Of a stretch of 64,000 nucleotides of DNA, positions 1-7,947 are shown one piece after another. The notes below the pieces were generated by a model. It saw only the letters and a program-made list of their open reading frames with translations. It was not told the DNA's origin and made no database searches. Within the stretch, counting starts at the first letter, position 1, and each line of letters opens with the position of its first letter. The position numbers and the translations under genes were made by a program. Source of the DNA: Oscillospiraceae bacterium (GTDB taxonomy: Bacteria > Bacillota_A > Clostridia > Oscillospirales > Ruminococcaceae). The stretch covers positions 124,001-188,000 of the forward strand of contig SFDQ01000002.1 of the NCBI GenBank assembly GCA_004558145.1, in the 5' to 3' direction.

Positions 1-662
1 TCTGGCGCGGCCGGGGCCGGTTCGGCAGGCGCGGCTGCTGCGGCGCCGAAGGCGGCGCTGAAGCTGTCGGCCACCGGCGCGGCGGGCGCGGCGGCCAGCC
101 ATTCGGCGGGCAGGGTGGGCAGAAGGTCGGCGGCCAGTTCTTCCATGGCTGCGCAGTCCTCCGGCAGGTCGGTGAGGGTGGCGCCGTAATGGGCCAGCAG
201 CACCCGGCCCGCCGGGCCCACCAGCAGGGTCAGGGGCAGCTGCCAGGCCTCGCCCGCCTGGGGGCGGAAGCCCTGCTTTTTGGCCTCGTTGATGATCTTC
301 ATGGCTTTGAGGGAGAAGCACTTCATCCGGCTTTTCTCGCTGGGCACGGCGAAGAAGCGGTAGAGCACGCCCTCGGCGTCGCACATCAGCTCGTAGGGCA
401 TGGCCCCCTCGGGGATGGCCTTAGAGATGGTCTGGGGCTTGGTCTGCACAACGCACACCAGCCGGGCGCTGCGCAGCGAACCGGCGGACTTGATGTACTC
501 CATGATGTAGTTCCGGGTGAGGGGATGGCCGAAGTTTCGCAGGAACACAAGGAACACAGGCTTGTCCCCTTCCAGCAGCTCATAGAAGCTCTGCTGGGGG
601 TGATAGGGGGTGTCAAAGCGGAACTCCGGGATCACATCGCCGGCGCGCAGTCGTTTTGCCAT
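1..662 (-). CDS. Thioredoxin-fold, peroxiredoxin-like protein (partial, no active-site cysteines)
   Basis: The reading frame runs on the minus strand from ATG at 662 and is still open at the left edge, so the C-terminus is missing. The start follows a GGAGAGCC ribosome-binding region. The product begins MAKRLRAGDVIPEFRFDTP, the usual opening of AhpC/TSA-like domains (a substrate of 'GDxxPxF' type), followed by a hydrophobic beta strand and FLRNFGHPLTRNYI. In the AhpC-TSA_2 family this place normally reads FLRxFGCxxCR; here both cysteines are replaced by His and Thr. After about residue 190 the protein becomes Ala/Pro-rich. A redox role is therefore doubtful; a structural or binding role is possible. 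Its promoter is divergent from the next gene. Confidence 0.7.
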   Translation of the reverse strand, partial: MAKRLRAGDVIPEFRFDTPYHPQQSFYELLEGDKPVFLVFLRNFGHPLTRNYIMEYIKSAGSLRSARLVCVVQTKPQTISKAIPEGAMPYELMCDAEGVLYRFFAVPSEKSRMKCFSLKAMKIINEAKKQGFRPQAGEAWQLPLTLLVGPAGRVLLAHYGATLTDLPEDCAAMEELAADLLPTLPAEWLAAAPAAPVADSFSAAFGAAAAAPAEPAPAAP

Positions 663-702
663 GGGACGGCTCTCCTTCTTTCGCAAAATGCGTCTCCTTC
701 TT

Positions 703-730
703 ATTCTACACGTTCCGCCCTTTCTGTCAA
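703..730 (-). promoter_or_regulatory. Promoter of the thioredoxin-fold gene
   Basis: Read on the minus strand: TTGACA (730-725), 16-bp spacer, TAGAAT (708-703), about 40 bp upstream of the ATG at 662. Confidence 0.6.
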
Positions 731-735
731 TGTGG

Positions 736-741
736 TATAAT
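736..741 (+). promoter_or_regulatory. -10 element of the LUD-domain gene
   Basis: TATAAT at 736-741; the -35 region (around 713-718, TTCCGC) is weak. A strong AAGGAGGT ribosome-binding site follows at about 757-764. Confidence 0.5.
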
Positions 742-771
742 AAGGGCAAATGATGCAAGGAGGTACGAAGG

Positions 772-1407
772 ATGCACGACGCCGTGAAGGACAACATCGA
801 AAAGCGGGCCAGACGGGTGATCGCCGCTTTGAAAGCCAACAACATGGAGGGCTGGTATCTGCCCGATGCCGCCGGGGTGCGGGAGTTTGTGGAAAAGCTC
901 ATCCCGGAAGGGGCCACCGTGGCAAACGGCGGCAGCATGACCCTGGCCGAGACGGGAGTCATGGACCTTCTTGCCAGCGGGCGGTACGAATTTCTGGACC
1001 GCACCGGCCTTGCGGGCGAGGAGCTGGGCAGGCTCTACCGCCGGGTGTTCAGCGCCGACTGGTATCTGGCCAGCGCCAACGCCATCACCGAGGCGGGCGA
1101 AATTTACAATGTGGACGGCAACTCCAACCGGGTGGCGGCCATCACCTTCGGGCCCGAGAACGTGCTGCTGGTGGTGGGCTGCAACAAAATCGTGAAGGAC
1201 CTGGCCGCCGCAAAGGAGCGGGTGGAGGCCATTGCCGCGCCGGCCAACACGGTGCGCCTTAACTGCGCCACCCCCTGCGCGACCACCGGCAAGTGCGAGC
1301 ACTGCCACAGCCCGGCCCGCATCTGCTGCACCACCACCATCCACAGCTTCCAGCGCGTTCCGGGGCGCATCAAGGTGCTGCTGGTGGGCGAGCCGCTGGG
1401 CTTTTGA
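772..1407 (+). CDS. LUD-domain (DUF162) lactate-utilization-type protein
   Basis: A 211-residue stand-alone LUD domain, the fold shared with LutB/LutC of lactate utilization. The start ATG follows AAGGAGGT with good spacing. Features visible are the NGGSMTLAETGV segment near residue 43, the DWYLASANAITEAG segment near residue 97, and a C-terminal cysteine group (CATPCATTGKCEHC ... RICC) that probably binds metal or an iron-sulfur cluster. Stand-alone LUD proteins of this length are common in clostridia and have no assigned reaction. No lutA, lutB or lactate permease gene lies nearby, so involvement in lactate metabolism is not supported by context. It is a single-gene transcription unit closed by a strong terminator. 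Confidence 0.8.
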   Translation: MHDAVKDNIEKRARRVIAALKANNMEGWYLPDAAGVREFVEKLIPEGATVANGGSMTLAETGVMDLLASGRYEFLDRTGLAGEELGRLYRRVFSADWYLASANAITEAGEIYNVDGNSNRVAAITFGPENVLLVVGCNKIVKDLAAAKERVEAIAAPANTVRLNCATPCATTGKCEHCHSPARICCTTTIHSFQRVPGRIKVLLVGEPLGF

Positions 1408-1417
1408 GCCGACATGC

Positions 1418-1460
1418 AAAAACACAGGGCGCATCCCGATGGGATGCGCCCTGTGTTTTT
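1418..1460. terminator. Bidirectional intrinsic terminator
   Basis: An 18-bp perfect stem (ACACAGGGCGCATCCC on one side) with a 3-nt loop, flanked by A-run on the left and T-run on the right. It can stop the LUD gene from the left and the structured RNA from the right. Confidence 0.85.
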
Positions 1461-1484
1461 TCTATAAAGGCCCCGCCTTGCCGT

Positions 1485-1630
1485 CTGCGACCAATCAAAA
1501 CCTACCGAATGGCAGGTGGGTGCCCTGTGCCCGGTTTCTCGCTCCCTTCGTCCGCCTTGGTCCGCGCATGCGCGGGACGGGAGGTCTGCAATCTGCCGGG
1601 CAACTGCCGGGCTCCCTGAATTTGATTAGT
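1485..1630 (-). ncRNA. Structured RNA, probably 6S-like
   Basis: This non-coding stretch has its own minus-strand promoter at 1634-1662 and ends at the shared terminator at 1418-1460. The two ends of the core pair as a closing stem (ACTAATCAAA with TTTGATTGGT, one G-U). Inside are a GCCCGG/CCGGGC stem, a CTCCC/GGGAG stem and an apical CCGCGCATGCGCGG hairpin. On the 3' side of the inner bubble is GGGCACCCACCTGCC followed by its partner GGTAGGT, forming a small hairpin. A long rod with closing stem, open bubble and a 3'-side bubble hairpin is the 6S RNA layout, which mimics an open promoter and binds sigma-A RNA polymerase. The assignment rests on fold layout and a CACCCACCT-type motif; another structured RNA cannot be excluded. 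Confidence 0.5.
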
Positions 1631-1633
1631 AGG

Positions 1634-1662
1634 ATTATATCAAGCCGCAACAAATCGAACAA
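1634..1662 (-). promoter_or_regulatory. Promoter of the structured RNA
   Basis: Minus strand: TTGTTC (1662-1657), 17-bp spacer, TATAAT (1639-1634). Transcription would begin close to the 5' arm of the closing stem, at about 1627-1630. Confidence 0.6.
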
Positions 1663-1680
1663 GGCAGGAATGCCGCGTTT

Positions 1681-2007
1681 TTACTGCTCGATGTCGAAGA
1701 ACTCCTGCAGGCGCTTTTCGAACATCTTGCTCACTTTGTAGAGCTCTTCGTCGTCCTCGACGATGTCCAGGTATTCGCCGTTCTCGTCCTCGCCCACCTT
1801 CATCAGAATCAGCTCGGCCTCGGTCTCTTCCAGCTGCTTTTCGTCCTCCACATAGGGCACCAGCGCCATATAGTGGGTGTCGTCCAGGTCCGCCGCGTCG
1901 ATCACCTCAAAGACGTGCTCTTTGCCGTCCTCGTCTTCCAGGGTGATGAGATCGGGGGTGTAATCGTCCTCTTCCTGCGCGGTGGGGGGCACTTTGGTCT
2001 CGGCCAT
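1681..2007 (-). CDS. DUF1292 family protein (YrzB-like)
   Basis: A 108-residue acidic protein. After a short charged N-terminus it has the DUF1292 core, DLITLEDEDGKEHVFEVI, followed by alternating strands and EENGEYL-like DENGEYLDIVEDDEE. The family is widespread in Firmicutes and its function is unknown; in many genomes it lies near yrzL/yrrK, but here it stands alone. The length fits the family. The start ATG follows GAGGAGAACGCC. Its promoter (TTGACG-N17-TACACT) lies at 2058-2086. Confidence 0.85.
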   Translation of the reverse strand: MAETKVPPTAQEEDDYTPDLITLEDEDGKEHVFEVIDAADLDDTHYMALVPYVEDEKQLEETEAELILMKVGEDENGEYLDIVEDDEELYKVSKMFEKRLQEFFDIEQ

Positions 2008-2057
2008 GGCGTTCTCCTCTTTTCACGGGCGGCGCACCGCCGGTTCTTTCTGGTCTT

Positions 2058-2086
2058 AGTGTAACCTGTTTTTCCGCCGCCGTCAA
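2058..2086 (-). promoter_or_regulatory. Promoter of the DUF1292 gene
   Basis: Minus strand TTGACG (2086-2081), 17-bp spacer, TACACT (2063-2058). Confidence 0.6.
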
Positions 2087-2151
2087 TCCCCAATCGCCGG
2101 GGGCGCGCTGTGAAACTTTTTGCCCTCCCCCTGCTATTTTGCCCCGGGGTA

Positions 2152-2160
2152 TGCTATAAT
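2152..2160 (+). promoter_or_regulatory. Extended -10 promoter of the prolyl isomerase gene
   Basis: TGCTATAAT (TGn extended -10, TATAAT at 2155-2160); the -35 is poor, as expected for an extended -10 promoter. Confidence 0.55.
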
Positions 2161-2197
2161 ACTGATACATTCTGTTTTCCAGTTAAAGGAGAGAACG

Positions 2198-2989
2198 ATG
2201 CGACGTTTTGCTTTTCTTGCCGCCTGCCTGATGGCCGCCGGGGTGCTGGCCGGCTGCGGCGGCGACCCCGAACCCGGCGACACCATCAAGCGGCAGACCT
2301 ATGAATCCGCCGAAGTGCAGTTCACCGCCCCCGCCGAGGGCGACACCATCGCCATCTTCGACACCAGCGCCGGCGAGGTGCGGGCGGTGCTCTACCCCGA
2401 CCTTGCGCCCATGGCGGTGGATAACTTCGTGGGCCTTGCGGAGCAGGGCTACTACAACGGCCTTACCTTCCACCGGGCGGAGTACGGCTTTGTGGTGCAG
2501 AGCGGCGACGGCACCGGCACCGGCCTTGGCGGTTCCACCATCTGGAACGGCAACCCCTTCCCCGCCGAATACACCGACAAACTGCACCATTACGCCGGGG
2601 CACTGTGCGCCGCCAACAGCCCGGACGCCGACCCCTCCACCACCAGCCAGTTCTACTTTGTGCAGGCCCTGCCCTCCAGCGTGGACAAGGCGGCCCAGCA
2701 GACCCTGACGGACGCGGGGGTGCGCCAGGAAGTGATCGACGCCTACGCCGCCGTGGGCGGCCTGCCTTATCTGGACAACACCGACACGGTGTTCGGCCAG
2801 GTCTATGAGGGCATGGAAGTGGTGGACGCCATCGCCGGCGGCGAAAAGGGCGAGGACGGCCAGATTTTGGAGCCGGTGACCATCAACTCGGTGACCATCT
2901 CCACCTACGGCGCGCCCGACCCCGCGCCCGCCTCCCAGGCCGCCTCGGAGCCTGCCTCCGGGTCCGCCTCCGCTTCCGCCGCAGAATGA
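2198..2989 (+). CDS. Cyclophilin-type peptidyl-prolyl isomerase lipoprotein
   Basis: A 263-residue exported lipoprotein. The start chosen is ATG 2198, behind AAAGGAGA; a longer in-frame opening from 2120 lacks a ribosome site and would bury the signal peptide. The N-terminus MRRFAFLAACLMAAGVLAGC is a signal peptide ending in lipobox LAGC, so the mature protein is tethered outside the membrane. The body is a cyclophilin domain: DTSAGEVRAVLYPDLAP, AVDNFVGLAEQGYYNGLTFHR and the TSQFYFVQ core motif (Q-F-F in classic enzymes). The last 25 residues are an Ala/Ser/Pro tail. It probably helps fold exported proteins. Confidence 0.9.
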   Translation: MRRFAFLAACLMAAGVLAGCGGDPEPGDTIKRQTYESAEVQFTAPAEGDTIAIFDTSAGEVRAVLYPDLAPMAVDNFVGLAEQGYYNGLTFHRAEYGFVVQSGDGTGTGLGGSTIWNGNPFPAEYTDKLHHYAGALCAANSPDADPSTTSQFYFVQALPSSVDKAAQQTLTDAGVRQEVIDAYAAVGGLPYLDNTDTVFGQVYEGMEVVDAIAGGEKGEDGQILEPVTINSVTISTYGAPDPAPASQAASEPASGSASASAAE

Positions 2990-2999
2990 GTTTTTCCAG

Positions 3000-3026
3000 C
3001 CCCGGCCGTGCGCCGGGGCATTTTTT
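3000..3026 (+). terminator. Terminator of the prolyl isomerase gene
   Basis: CCCCGGC / GCCGGGG stem with a CGTGC loop followed by CATTTTTT. Confidence 0.85.
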
Positions 3027-3044
3027 GCCGCCGGGGCTCCTTCG

Positions 3045-3074
3045 TTGGTGCGGCGGGGCGATTTGTGTTATAAT
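3045..3074 (+). promoter_or_regulatory. Promoter of the cardiolipin synthase gene
   Basis: TTGGTG (3045-3050), 18-bp spacer, extended -10 TGTTATAAT with TATAAT at 3069-3074. Confidence 0.55.
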
Positions 3075-3119
3075 ATCCGGTAGAAACTCGTTGTATCAGG
3101 AAGAAAGGAGGGGAACGCC

Positions 3120-4712
3120 GTGTCCGCCACCGGAAAGCAGATGAAAAAAGCCCGGCAGAAGGTCACCAAGGCCAAGCGCCGGCTGGGCCGCGGCCTTTAC
3201 ACCCGCACCTTCTTCTTTGTGGTTCTGCTGCTGCTGCAGATCGTGCTCACCTTCTCCATCCCGGTGGCGCTGGGGCGCTTTTCCGCCCCCTTCTACATCG
3301 GGGCGGTGGTGGTCAGCGTGCTGGCGGTGATCGCCCTGCTGGAGCACGACGGCATCAACCCCGCCTACAAGATGATGTGGATCCTCATCATCCTGCTGAT
3401 GCCGCCCCTCGGGGTGGTGTTCTATCTCTTCTGGGGGCACCGCAACACCACCAACCGCCACGCGCGGCGGATGAACTCCATCTGCGCGCGCCTCAGCCGC
3501 ACCCTGCCCCAGGACCCGGAGGCCCTGCACCGGCTGGAAGTGCAGGACAAGAGCCTTGCCCGCAGCGCCCGCTATCTCATCCGCAATGCGGGCGCGCCCC
3601 TCTACGCCGACACCCAGAGCGAATACTACGCCTGGGGCGAGGAGTTCTTCCCCCGCTTTCTGGAAGAGCTGAAAAAGGCCGAGCGCTTCATCTTCATGGA
3701 GTACTTCATCCTGAAACCCGGCTACATGTGGGACACCACCCTGGAGATCCTGAAAGAGAAGGCCGCCGCCGGGCTGGACGTGCGCCTTTTGTACGACAGC
3801 TGGGGCTGCATGCTCACCATGCCGGAGGACTACGACGAGCAGCTGCGGGAGTGGGGCATCCAGTGCCACCGCTTCTCCCCCTTCCGCTTGTCGGCCCACA
3901 TCTCCGACTACACCATGTTCAACCACCGGGACCACCGCAAGATCACCGTCATCGACGGCAATGTGGGTTTCATCGGCGGGCTGAACTTCGCGGACGAATA
4001 CATCAACCGCAAAAAGCGCTTCGGCGTTTGGAAGGACACCGGCCTGATGCTGCGGGGCAGCGGCGTTTACAACCTCACCGCCCTGTTTTTGGAGACCTGG
4101 GACTTCACCACCGGCGAGTCCAGCCGGCTGGAACAGTTCGCCCCCACCCTGCGTTTTTCCGCCGACGGCATGGTGCAGCCCTACGGCGACTCGCCTCTGG
4201 ACGAGGAGGCGGTGGCGGAGAACGTCTACTTCAACATCCTCCAGCAGGCCACCGACTACGTCTACATCGCCACCCCCTATCTGGTGGTGGACAACGAGAT
4301 GATAACGACCCTGAGCCTCATCGCCAAGAGCGGCGTGGACGTGCGCATCATCACCCCGGGCATCCCGGACAAGAAATACGTCTACTGGGTGACCCAGAGC
4401 TACTACTCGGTGCTGATGAAGGCGGGGGTGCGCATCTTTGAATACAGCCCCGGCTTCATCCACGCCAAGATGTATGTGTCGGATGACAAGACCGCCGTGG
4501 TGGGCAGCGCCAACATGGACTACCGCAGCCTCTACCTCCACTTTGAGAACTGCTGTGTGTTCTACGGCGGGCACATGGTGCAGGACGTGCACGCCGACCT
4601 TTTGCGCTGCATGCAGGTGAGCCACGAGGTCACCTGGGAGGACGTGAAGAACGTGCCGCTGCCCAAGCGGATCTTCCGGGTCATCCTGCGGCTGTTCGCG
4701 CCGCTTTTGTGA
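3120..4712 (+). CDS. cls: Cardiolipin synthase
   Basis: A 530-residue membrane enzyme that joins phosphatidylglycerol molecules to make cardiolipin. It begins with GTG at 3120 after AAAGGAGGG. Two N-terminal membrane spans (about residues 27-50 and 56-100, with a WILIILLMPPLGVVFYLFWG segment) match bacterial Cls. Two phospholipase-D-type catalytic motifs are present: HRDHRKITVIDG (HxKxxxxD) in the first half and HAKMYVSDD in the second, each followed by GG/GS residues as usual. Length and architecture are those of ClsA-type enzymes. The next gene follows after 21 bp, so the two are probably cotranscribed. Confidence 0.95.
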   Translation: MSATGKQMKKARQKVTKAKRRLGRGLYTRTFFFVVLLLLQIVLTFSIPVALGRFSAPFYIGAVVVSVLAVIALLEHDGINPAYKMMWILIILLMPPLGVVFYLFWGHRNTTNRHARRMNSICARLSRTLPQDPEALHRLEVQDKSLARSARYLIRNAGAPLYADTQSEYYAWGEEFFPRFLEELKKAERFIFMEYFILKPGYMWDTTLEILKEKAAAGLDVRLLYDSWGCMLTMPEDYDEQLREWGIQCHRFSPFRLSAHISDYTMFNHRDHRKITVIDGNVGFIGGLNFADEYINRKKRFGVWKDTGLMLRGSGVYNLTALFLETWDFTTGESSRLEQFAPTLRFSADGMVQPYGDSPLDEEAVAENVYFNILQQATDYVYIATPYLVVDNEMITTLSLIAKSGVDVRIITPGIPDKKYVYWVTQSYYSVLMKAGVRIFEYSPGFIHAKMYVSDDKTAVVGSANMDYRSLYLHFENCCVFYGGHMVQDVHADLLRCMQVSHEVTWEDVKNVPLPKRIFRVILRLFAPLL

Positions 4713-4733
4713 AGAAGAAAGGAAACGTGACAA

Positions 4734-5141
4734 ATGGCAAAAATCGTTGTGATCGACGGCCAAGGCGGCGGCTTTGGCCGGGCGCTCATTGAAAAACTGC
4801 GCGCCGGGGGCTACGCCGGCGAAGTGATCGCGGTGGGCACCAACGCCGCCGCCACCGCCGCCATGCTCAAGGCGGGGGCCAGCGCCGGGGCCACCGGCGA
4901 GAACGCGGTGATCTGGAACGCCGGCAAGGCCCAGATCATCGCCGGGCCCATCGGTCTGGTGATGGCAAACAGCATGCTGGGCGAGTGCAGCCCGGCCATG
5001 GCCACGGCCATCGCCTCCAGCCCCGCCCACAAGGTGCTCATACCCGCCACCCGGTGCGGGGCTTCCATCGCGGGGCTGCCGGAACTGCCCCTGGCGGACT
5101 ACATCGCCGACGCCGCCCGGCGCATCCTGGAACTTGTTTGA
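4734..5141 (+). CDS. DUF3842 family protein
   Basis: A 135-residue protein with the DUF3842 layout: KIVVIDGQGGGFGRALIEKL at the start (a Rossmann-like nucleotide-binding loop GQGGGFG), VIAVGTNAAATAAMLKAG, then a GPIGLVMANSMLGE segment and a C-terminal helix. The family is nearly confined to clostridia and has no known function. It follows cls after 21 bp with an AAGAAAGGAAACG ribosome-binding region and ends at a strong terminator, so it is the second gene of a two-gene unit. Confidence 0.85.
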   Translation: MAKIVVIDGQGGGFGRALIEKLRAGGYAGEVIAVGTNAAATAAMLKAGASAGATGENAVIWNAGKAQIIAGPIGLVMANSMLGECSPAMATAIASSPAHKVLIPATRCGASIAGLPELPLADYIADAARRILELV

Positions 5142-5153
5142 ATACGCCATATC

Positions 5154-5189
5154 GCCCGCGCCCCCTGCTTTGGGGGCGCGGGCTTTTTT
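5154..5189 (+). terminator. Terminator of the cls operon
   Basis: GCCCGCGCCCCC / GGGGGCGCGGGC stem with a short loop and six T residues. It abuts the 3' end of the convergent P-ATPase gene. Confidence 0.85.
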
Positions 5190-7819
5190 CATCTTGCGGA
5201 AAACAGGCGCAGCAGGCTCTTGCCCAGCTCCACCGCCGGCAGCACTGCCAGCGCCAGGGTCAGGGCCAGACCGCACTGGGCGGGGGCCAGCTGCTCAAAG
5301 CCGAAGGCCGCGGCGGCGGGGGGGCAGGCCAGCACCCCCAGGCTCAAGGCAAGGCTGCCCGCCATGGCCGCCCACAGCCAAGGATTGTGGGTGGGCAGGG
5401 CGAACACGCTGCCCCGCTGGCTGCGCATATTGAAACTGTGGAAGATCTCGGCCATGCTCATGGTCAGAAAGGCCATGCTCACCCCAACGCCGCTCTGGGC
5501 CACCTGCCAGACCCCTGTTTCCAGCCGCACGCCGGTGAAGTAGGCCGCCAGCGTCAGGCCGGTGACCAGCAGCCCCTGCCAGACCACGTCCAGCCCCAAC
5601 CCGCCGGCAAAGATGCTCTCGCCCGGGCGGCGGGGCGGGCGCTCCATCACGTCCGGCTCCGCCTTTTCCATGCCCAGCGCCAGCGCAGGGAAGCAGTCGG
5701 TAATGAGGTTGATCCAGAGAAGATGCACCGGGCCCAGCAGCTGTACCCCCAGCAGGGTGGCGGCAAAGATGCTCAGCACCTCGCTGGCGTTGCTGGCCAG
5801 CAGAAACTGCACCGCCTTGCGGATGTTGTCGTAGATGCGGCGGCCCTCGGCCACGGCGGTGACGATGGTGGCGAAGTTGTCGTCGGTGAGCACCATGTCC
5901 GCCACGTTCTTGGTCACGTCGGTGCCGGTGACGCCCATGCCCACGCCGATGTCCGCCGCCTTGAGGGCGGGCGCGTCGTTCACCCCGTCGCCGGTCATGG
6001 CGGTGACACAGCCCAGCCGCTTCCACGCCTGGACGATGCGCACCTTGTGCTGGGGCTGCACCCGGGCATAGACGCTGAAGGAGGGCGCGCGGCGGGCCAG
6101 TTCCGCGTCGCTCAGCCGGTCCAGCTCCGCCCCGGTGACCGCCTGGCTCTCGCTCTGCAGGATGCCCAGCTGCCGGCCGATGGCGGCGGCGGTATCCTTG
6201 TGGTCGCCGGTGATCATCACCGGGCGGATGCCCGCCGCCCGGCAGCGGGCGATGGCCGCCGCTGCCTCGGGGCGCACCGGGTCCATCATGCCCACAAGGC
6301 CGATGAACACCAGCTCCCGCTCCGCCGTTTTCGGGTCGAGGCGAGCGGGCAGGGCGGGCCAGTCCCGCTTTGCCGCCGCCAGCACCCGCAGGGCGCTTTG
6401 GGCCATGGCCCGGTTTTTTGCCAGGATGGCCGCCCGGTCGGCGGCGGTGAGGGGCACCACGGCGCCGTTTTTCAGCCAGTGGGTGCACTTTTCCAGCAGC
6501 AGGTCCGGCGCGCCCTTGACGTACTGGGTCACCCCCGGCTTGCCTCGCCGGGAGTGGAAGGTGCTCATCCGCTTGCGGGCGGAATCAAAGGGCAGTTCCG
6601 CCACCCGGGGCTCGGCGGCGCAGAGGGCCTTTTTTGCAAGGCCCAGCTTCGCCGCGTACTCCACCAGGGCGCACTCGGTGGGCTCCCCTTCCGCCCTTCC
6701 CCCCGCCCCCGGTTCCGCGTCGCTGCAGAGGGCCAGCGCCTTTGCCAGCTCCGCCTCGGGGCCGAAGCTCTGCTGCACCTCCATGCGGTTCTGGGTGAGG
6801 GTGCCGGTCTTGTCGGAGCAGACGACCTGGGCGCAGCCCAGGGTCTCCACGGCGGTGAGGCGGCGGATGACCGCCCCCTGGCGGCTCATGCGGGTGACCC
6901 CCATGCTCAGCACGATGGTCACCACCGCCGCCAGCCCCTCGGGCACCGCCGCCACCGCAAGGCTCACCGCCACCATGAAGCTGGAGAGCACGGTGGCAAG
7001 GTCGGTGCTGCCCGCCCGCCACAGGCCGAAGCCGAAGATGAACACGCAGATGGCCAGCACCAGCGCGCTCAGGGAGCGGCTGAGGGCCGCCAGCTTCAAT
7101 TGCAGGGGCGTTTTGCCCTGGGAGGTGGCCGCCAGCACCCCGGCGATGCGGCCCATCTCGGTGTCCATGCCGGTGGCGGTGACCAGCAATCTGCCCCGGC
7201 CCGCGCTCACGGTGCTGCCCATGTAGGCCATGCAGTGCCGGTCCCCCAGGGGCACGGCGCGCCCCGCGGGCAGGGCGGCGGCTGATTTTTCCACCGGCAG
7301 GCTCTCGCCGGTGAGGGCGGCCTCCTCGATCTTCAGCGCCGCCGTTTCCACCAGCCGCCCGTCGGCGGGCACGGCGCAGCCCGCCTCCAGCAGCACCACG
7401 TCGCCGGGCACCAGCTCCCGGCTGGCCACCGTGGCCGGGCGGCCGCCCCGCAGCACACGGCTGTGGGCGGCGGTCATCTTTTGCAGCGCCTCGATGGCCT
7501 TTTCCGCCTTGCTCTCCTGATAGACCCCCAGCAGCGCGTTGATGAGCACCACCGCCAGGATGATGAACACGTCGGCAAAGCTCTCCCCCGCGCAGGCGGC
7601 GGTGAGGGCGGAGAGGGCCGCCGCGGCCAGCAGAACCACGATCATCGGGTCCGCCATCTGCTGCAAAAAGCGCTGGAACAGGCTTTCCTTTTTGGCCCGG
7701 CGCAGTTCGTTGGGACCTGTTTTCGCCAGCCGCGCCGCCGCCTGCCCCGCCGTCAGGCCCTCCGGCCCGCTGGCCTGGGCGGCGAACGCCTCCCGTGCCG
7801 TCTGCTGATAGTATTCCAT
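5189..7819 (-). CDS. P-type cation-transporting ATPase, calcium type
   Basis: An 876-residue P2-type ATPase. In order: N-terminal cation-ATPase domain, first membrane pair, the actuator loop with LTGESLPVEK, membrane helix 4 with AAVPEGLAAVV, phosphorylation motif DKTGTLT near residue 335, nucleotide-binding domain, MITGDHKDTA, TGDGVNDAPAL hinge, then C-terminal helices. Helix 5 has SNASEVLSIF and helix 6 has LLWINLITD, which carry the Asn, Glu, Asn, Thr and Asp residues of Ca2+ site II in SERCA/PMR1-type pumps, so calcium export is the best assignment; manganese is an alternative. There is no metal-binding N-terminal CxxC domain, which argues against copper or cadmium. Start ATG at 7819. Confidence 0.9.
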   Translation of the reverse strand: MEYYQQTAREAFAAQASGPEGLTAGQAAARLAKTGPNELRRAKKESLFQRFLQQMADPMIVVLLAAAALSALTAACAGESFADVFIILAVVLINALLGVYQESKAEKAIEALQKMTAAHSRVLRGGRPATVASRELVPGDVVLLEAGCAVPADGRLVETAALKIEEAALTGESLPVEKSAAALPAGRAVPLGDRHCMAYMGSTVSAGRGRLLVTATGMDTEMGRIAGVLAATSQGKTPLQLKLAALSRSLSALVLAICVFIFGFGLWRAGSTDLATVLSSFMVAVSLAVAAVPEGLAAVVTIVLSMGVTRMSRQGAVIRRLTAVETLGCAQVVCSDKTGTLTQNRMEVQQSFGPEAELAKALALCSDAEPGAGGRAEGEPTECALVEYAAKLGLAKKALCAAEPRVAELPFDSARKRMSTFHSRRGKPGVTQYVKGAPDLLLEKCTHWLKNGAVVPLTAADRAAILAKNRAMAQSALRVLAAAKRDWPALPARLDPKTAERELVFIGLVGMMDPVRPEAAAAIARCRAAGIRPVMITGDHKDTAAAIGRQLGILQSESQAVTGAELDRLSDAELARRAPSFSVYARVQPQHKVRIVQAWKRLGCVTAMTGDGVNDAPALKAADIGVGMGVTGTDVTKNVADMVLTDDNFATIVTAVAEGRRIYDNIRKAVQFLLASNASEVLSIFAATLLGVQLLGPVHLLWINLITDCFPALALGMEKAEPDVMERPPRRPGESIFAGGLGLDVVWQGLLVTGLTLAAYFTGVRLETGVWQVAQSGVGVSMAFLTMSMAEIFHSFNMRSQRGSVFALPTHNPWLWAAMAGSLALSLGVLACPPAAAAFGFEQLAPAQCGLALTLALAVLPAVELGKSLLRLFSAR

Positions 7820-7896
7820 GGCTCGTGCCTTCCCCCTTTTTTGAACCCTTGTCCTTTGTATGTATATGGCGCATCGGGCGGTTTTAGCCCCCGCCC

Positions 7897-7925
7897 TTGC
7901 GACGGGGCACGGGAGGGGGTATACT
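7897..7925 (+). promoter_or_regulatory. Promoter of the MBL-fold gene
   Basis: TTGCGA (7897-7902), 17-bp spacer, TATACT (7920-7925). Confidence 0.6.
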
Positions 7926-7947
7926 GAAAAAGAAGGAGGGCTGCCCC

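Noticed and set aside
2120..2197. Upstream in-frame extension of the prolyl isomerase
   Set aside because: It crosses the promoter and would destroy the lipoprotein signal; ATG 2198 has the ribosome site.
3096..5276. Long minus-strand open frame opposite cls and DUF3842
   Set aside because: The plus-strand genes have full catalytic motifs and ribosome sites; this frame has none.
4985..7285. Plus-strand open frame opposite the P-type ATPase
   Set aside because: Shadow of the ATPase, whose motifs are all in place on the minus strand.
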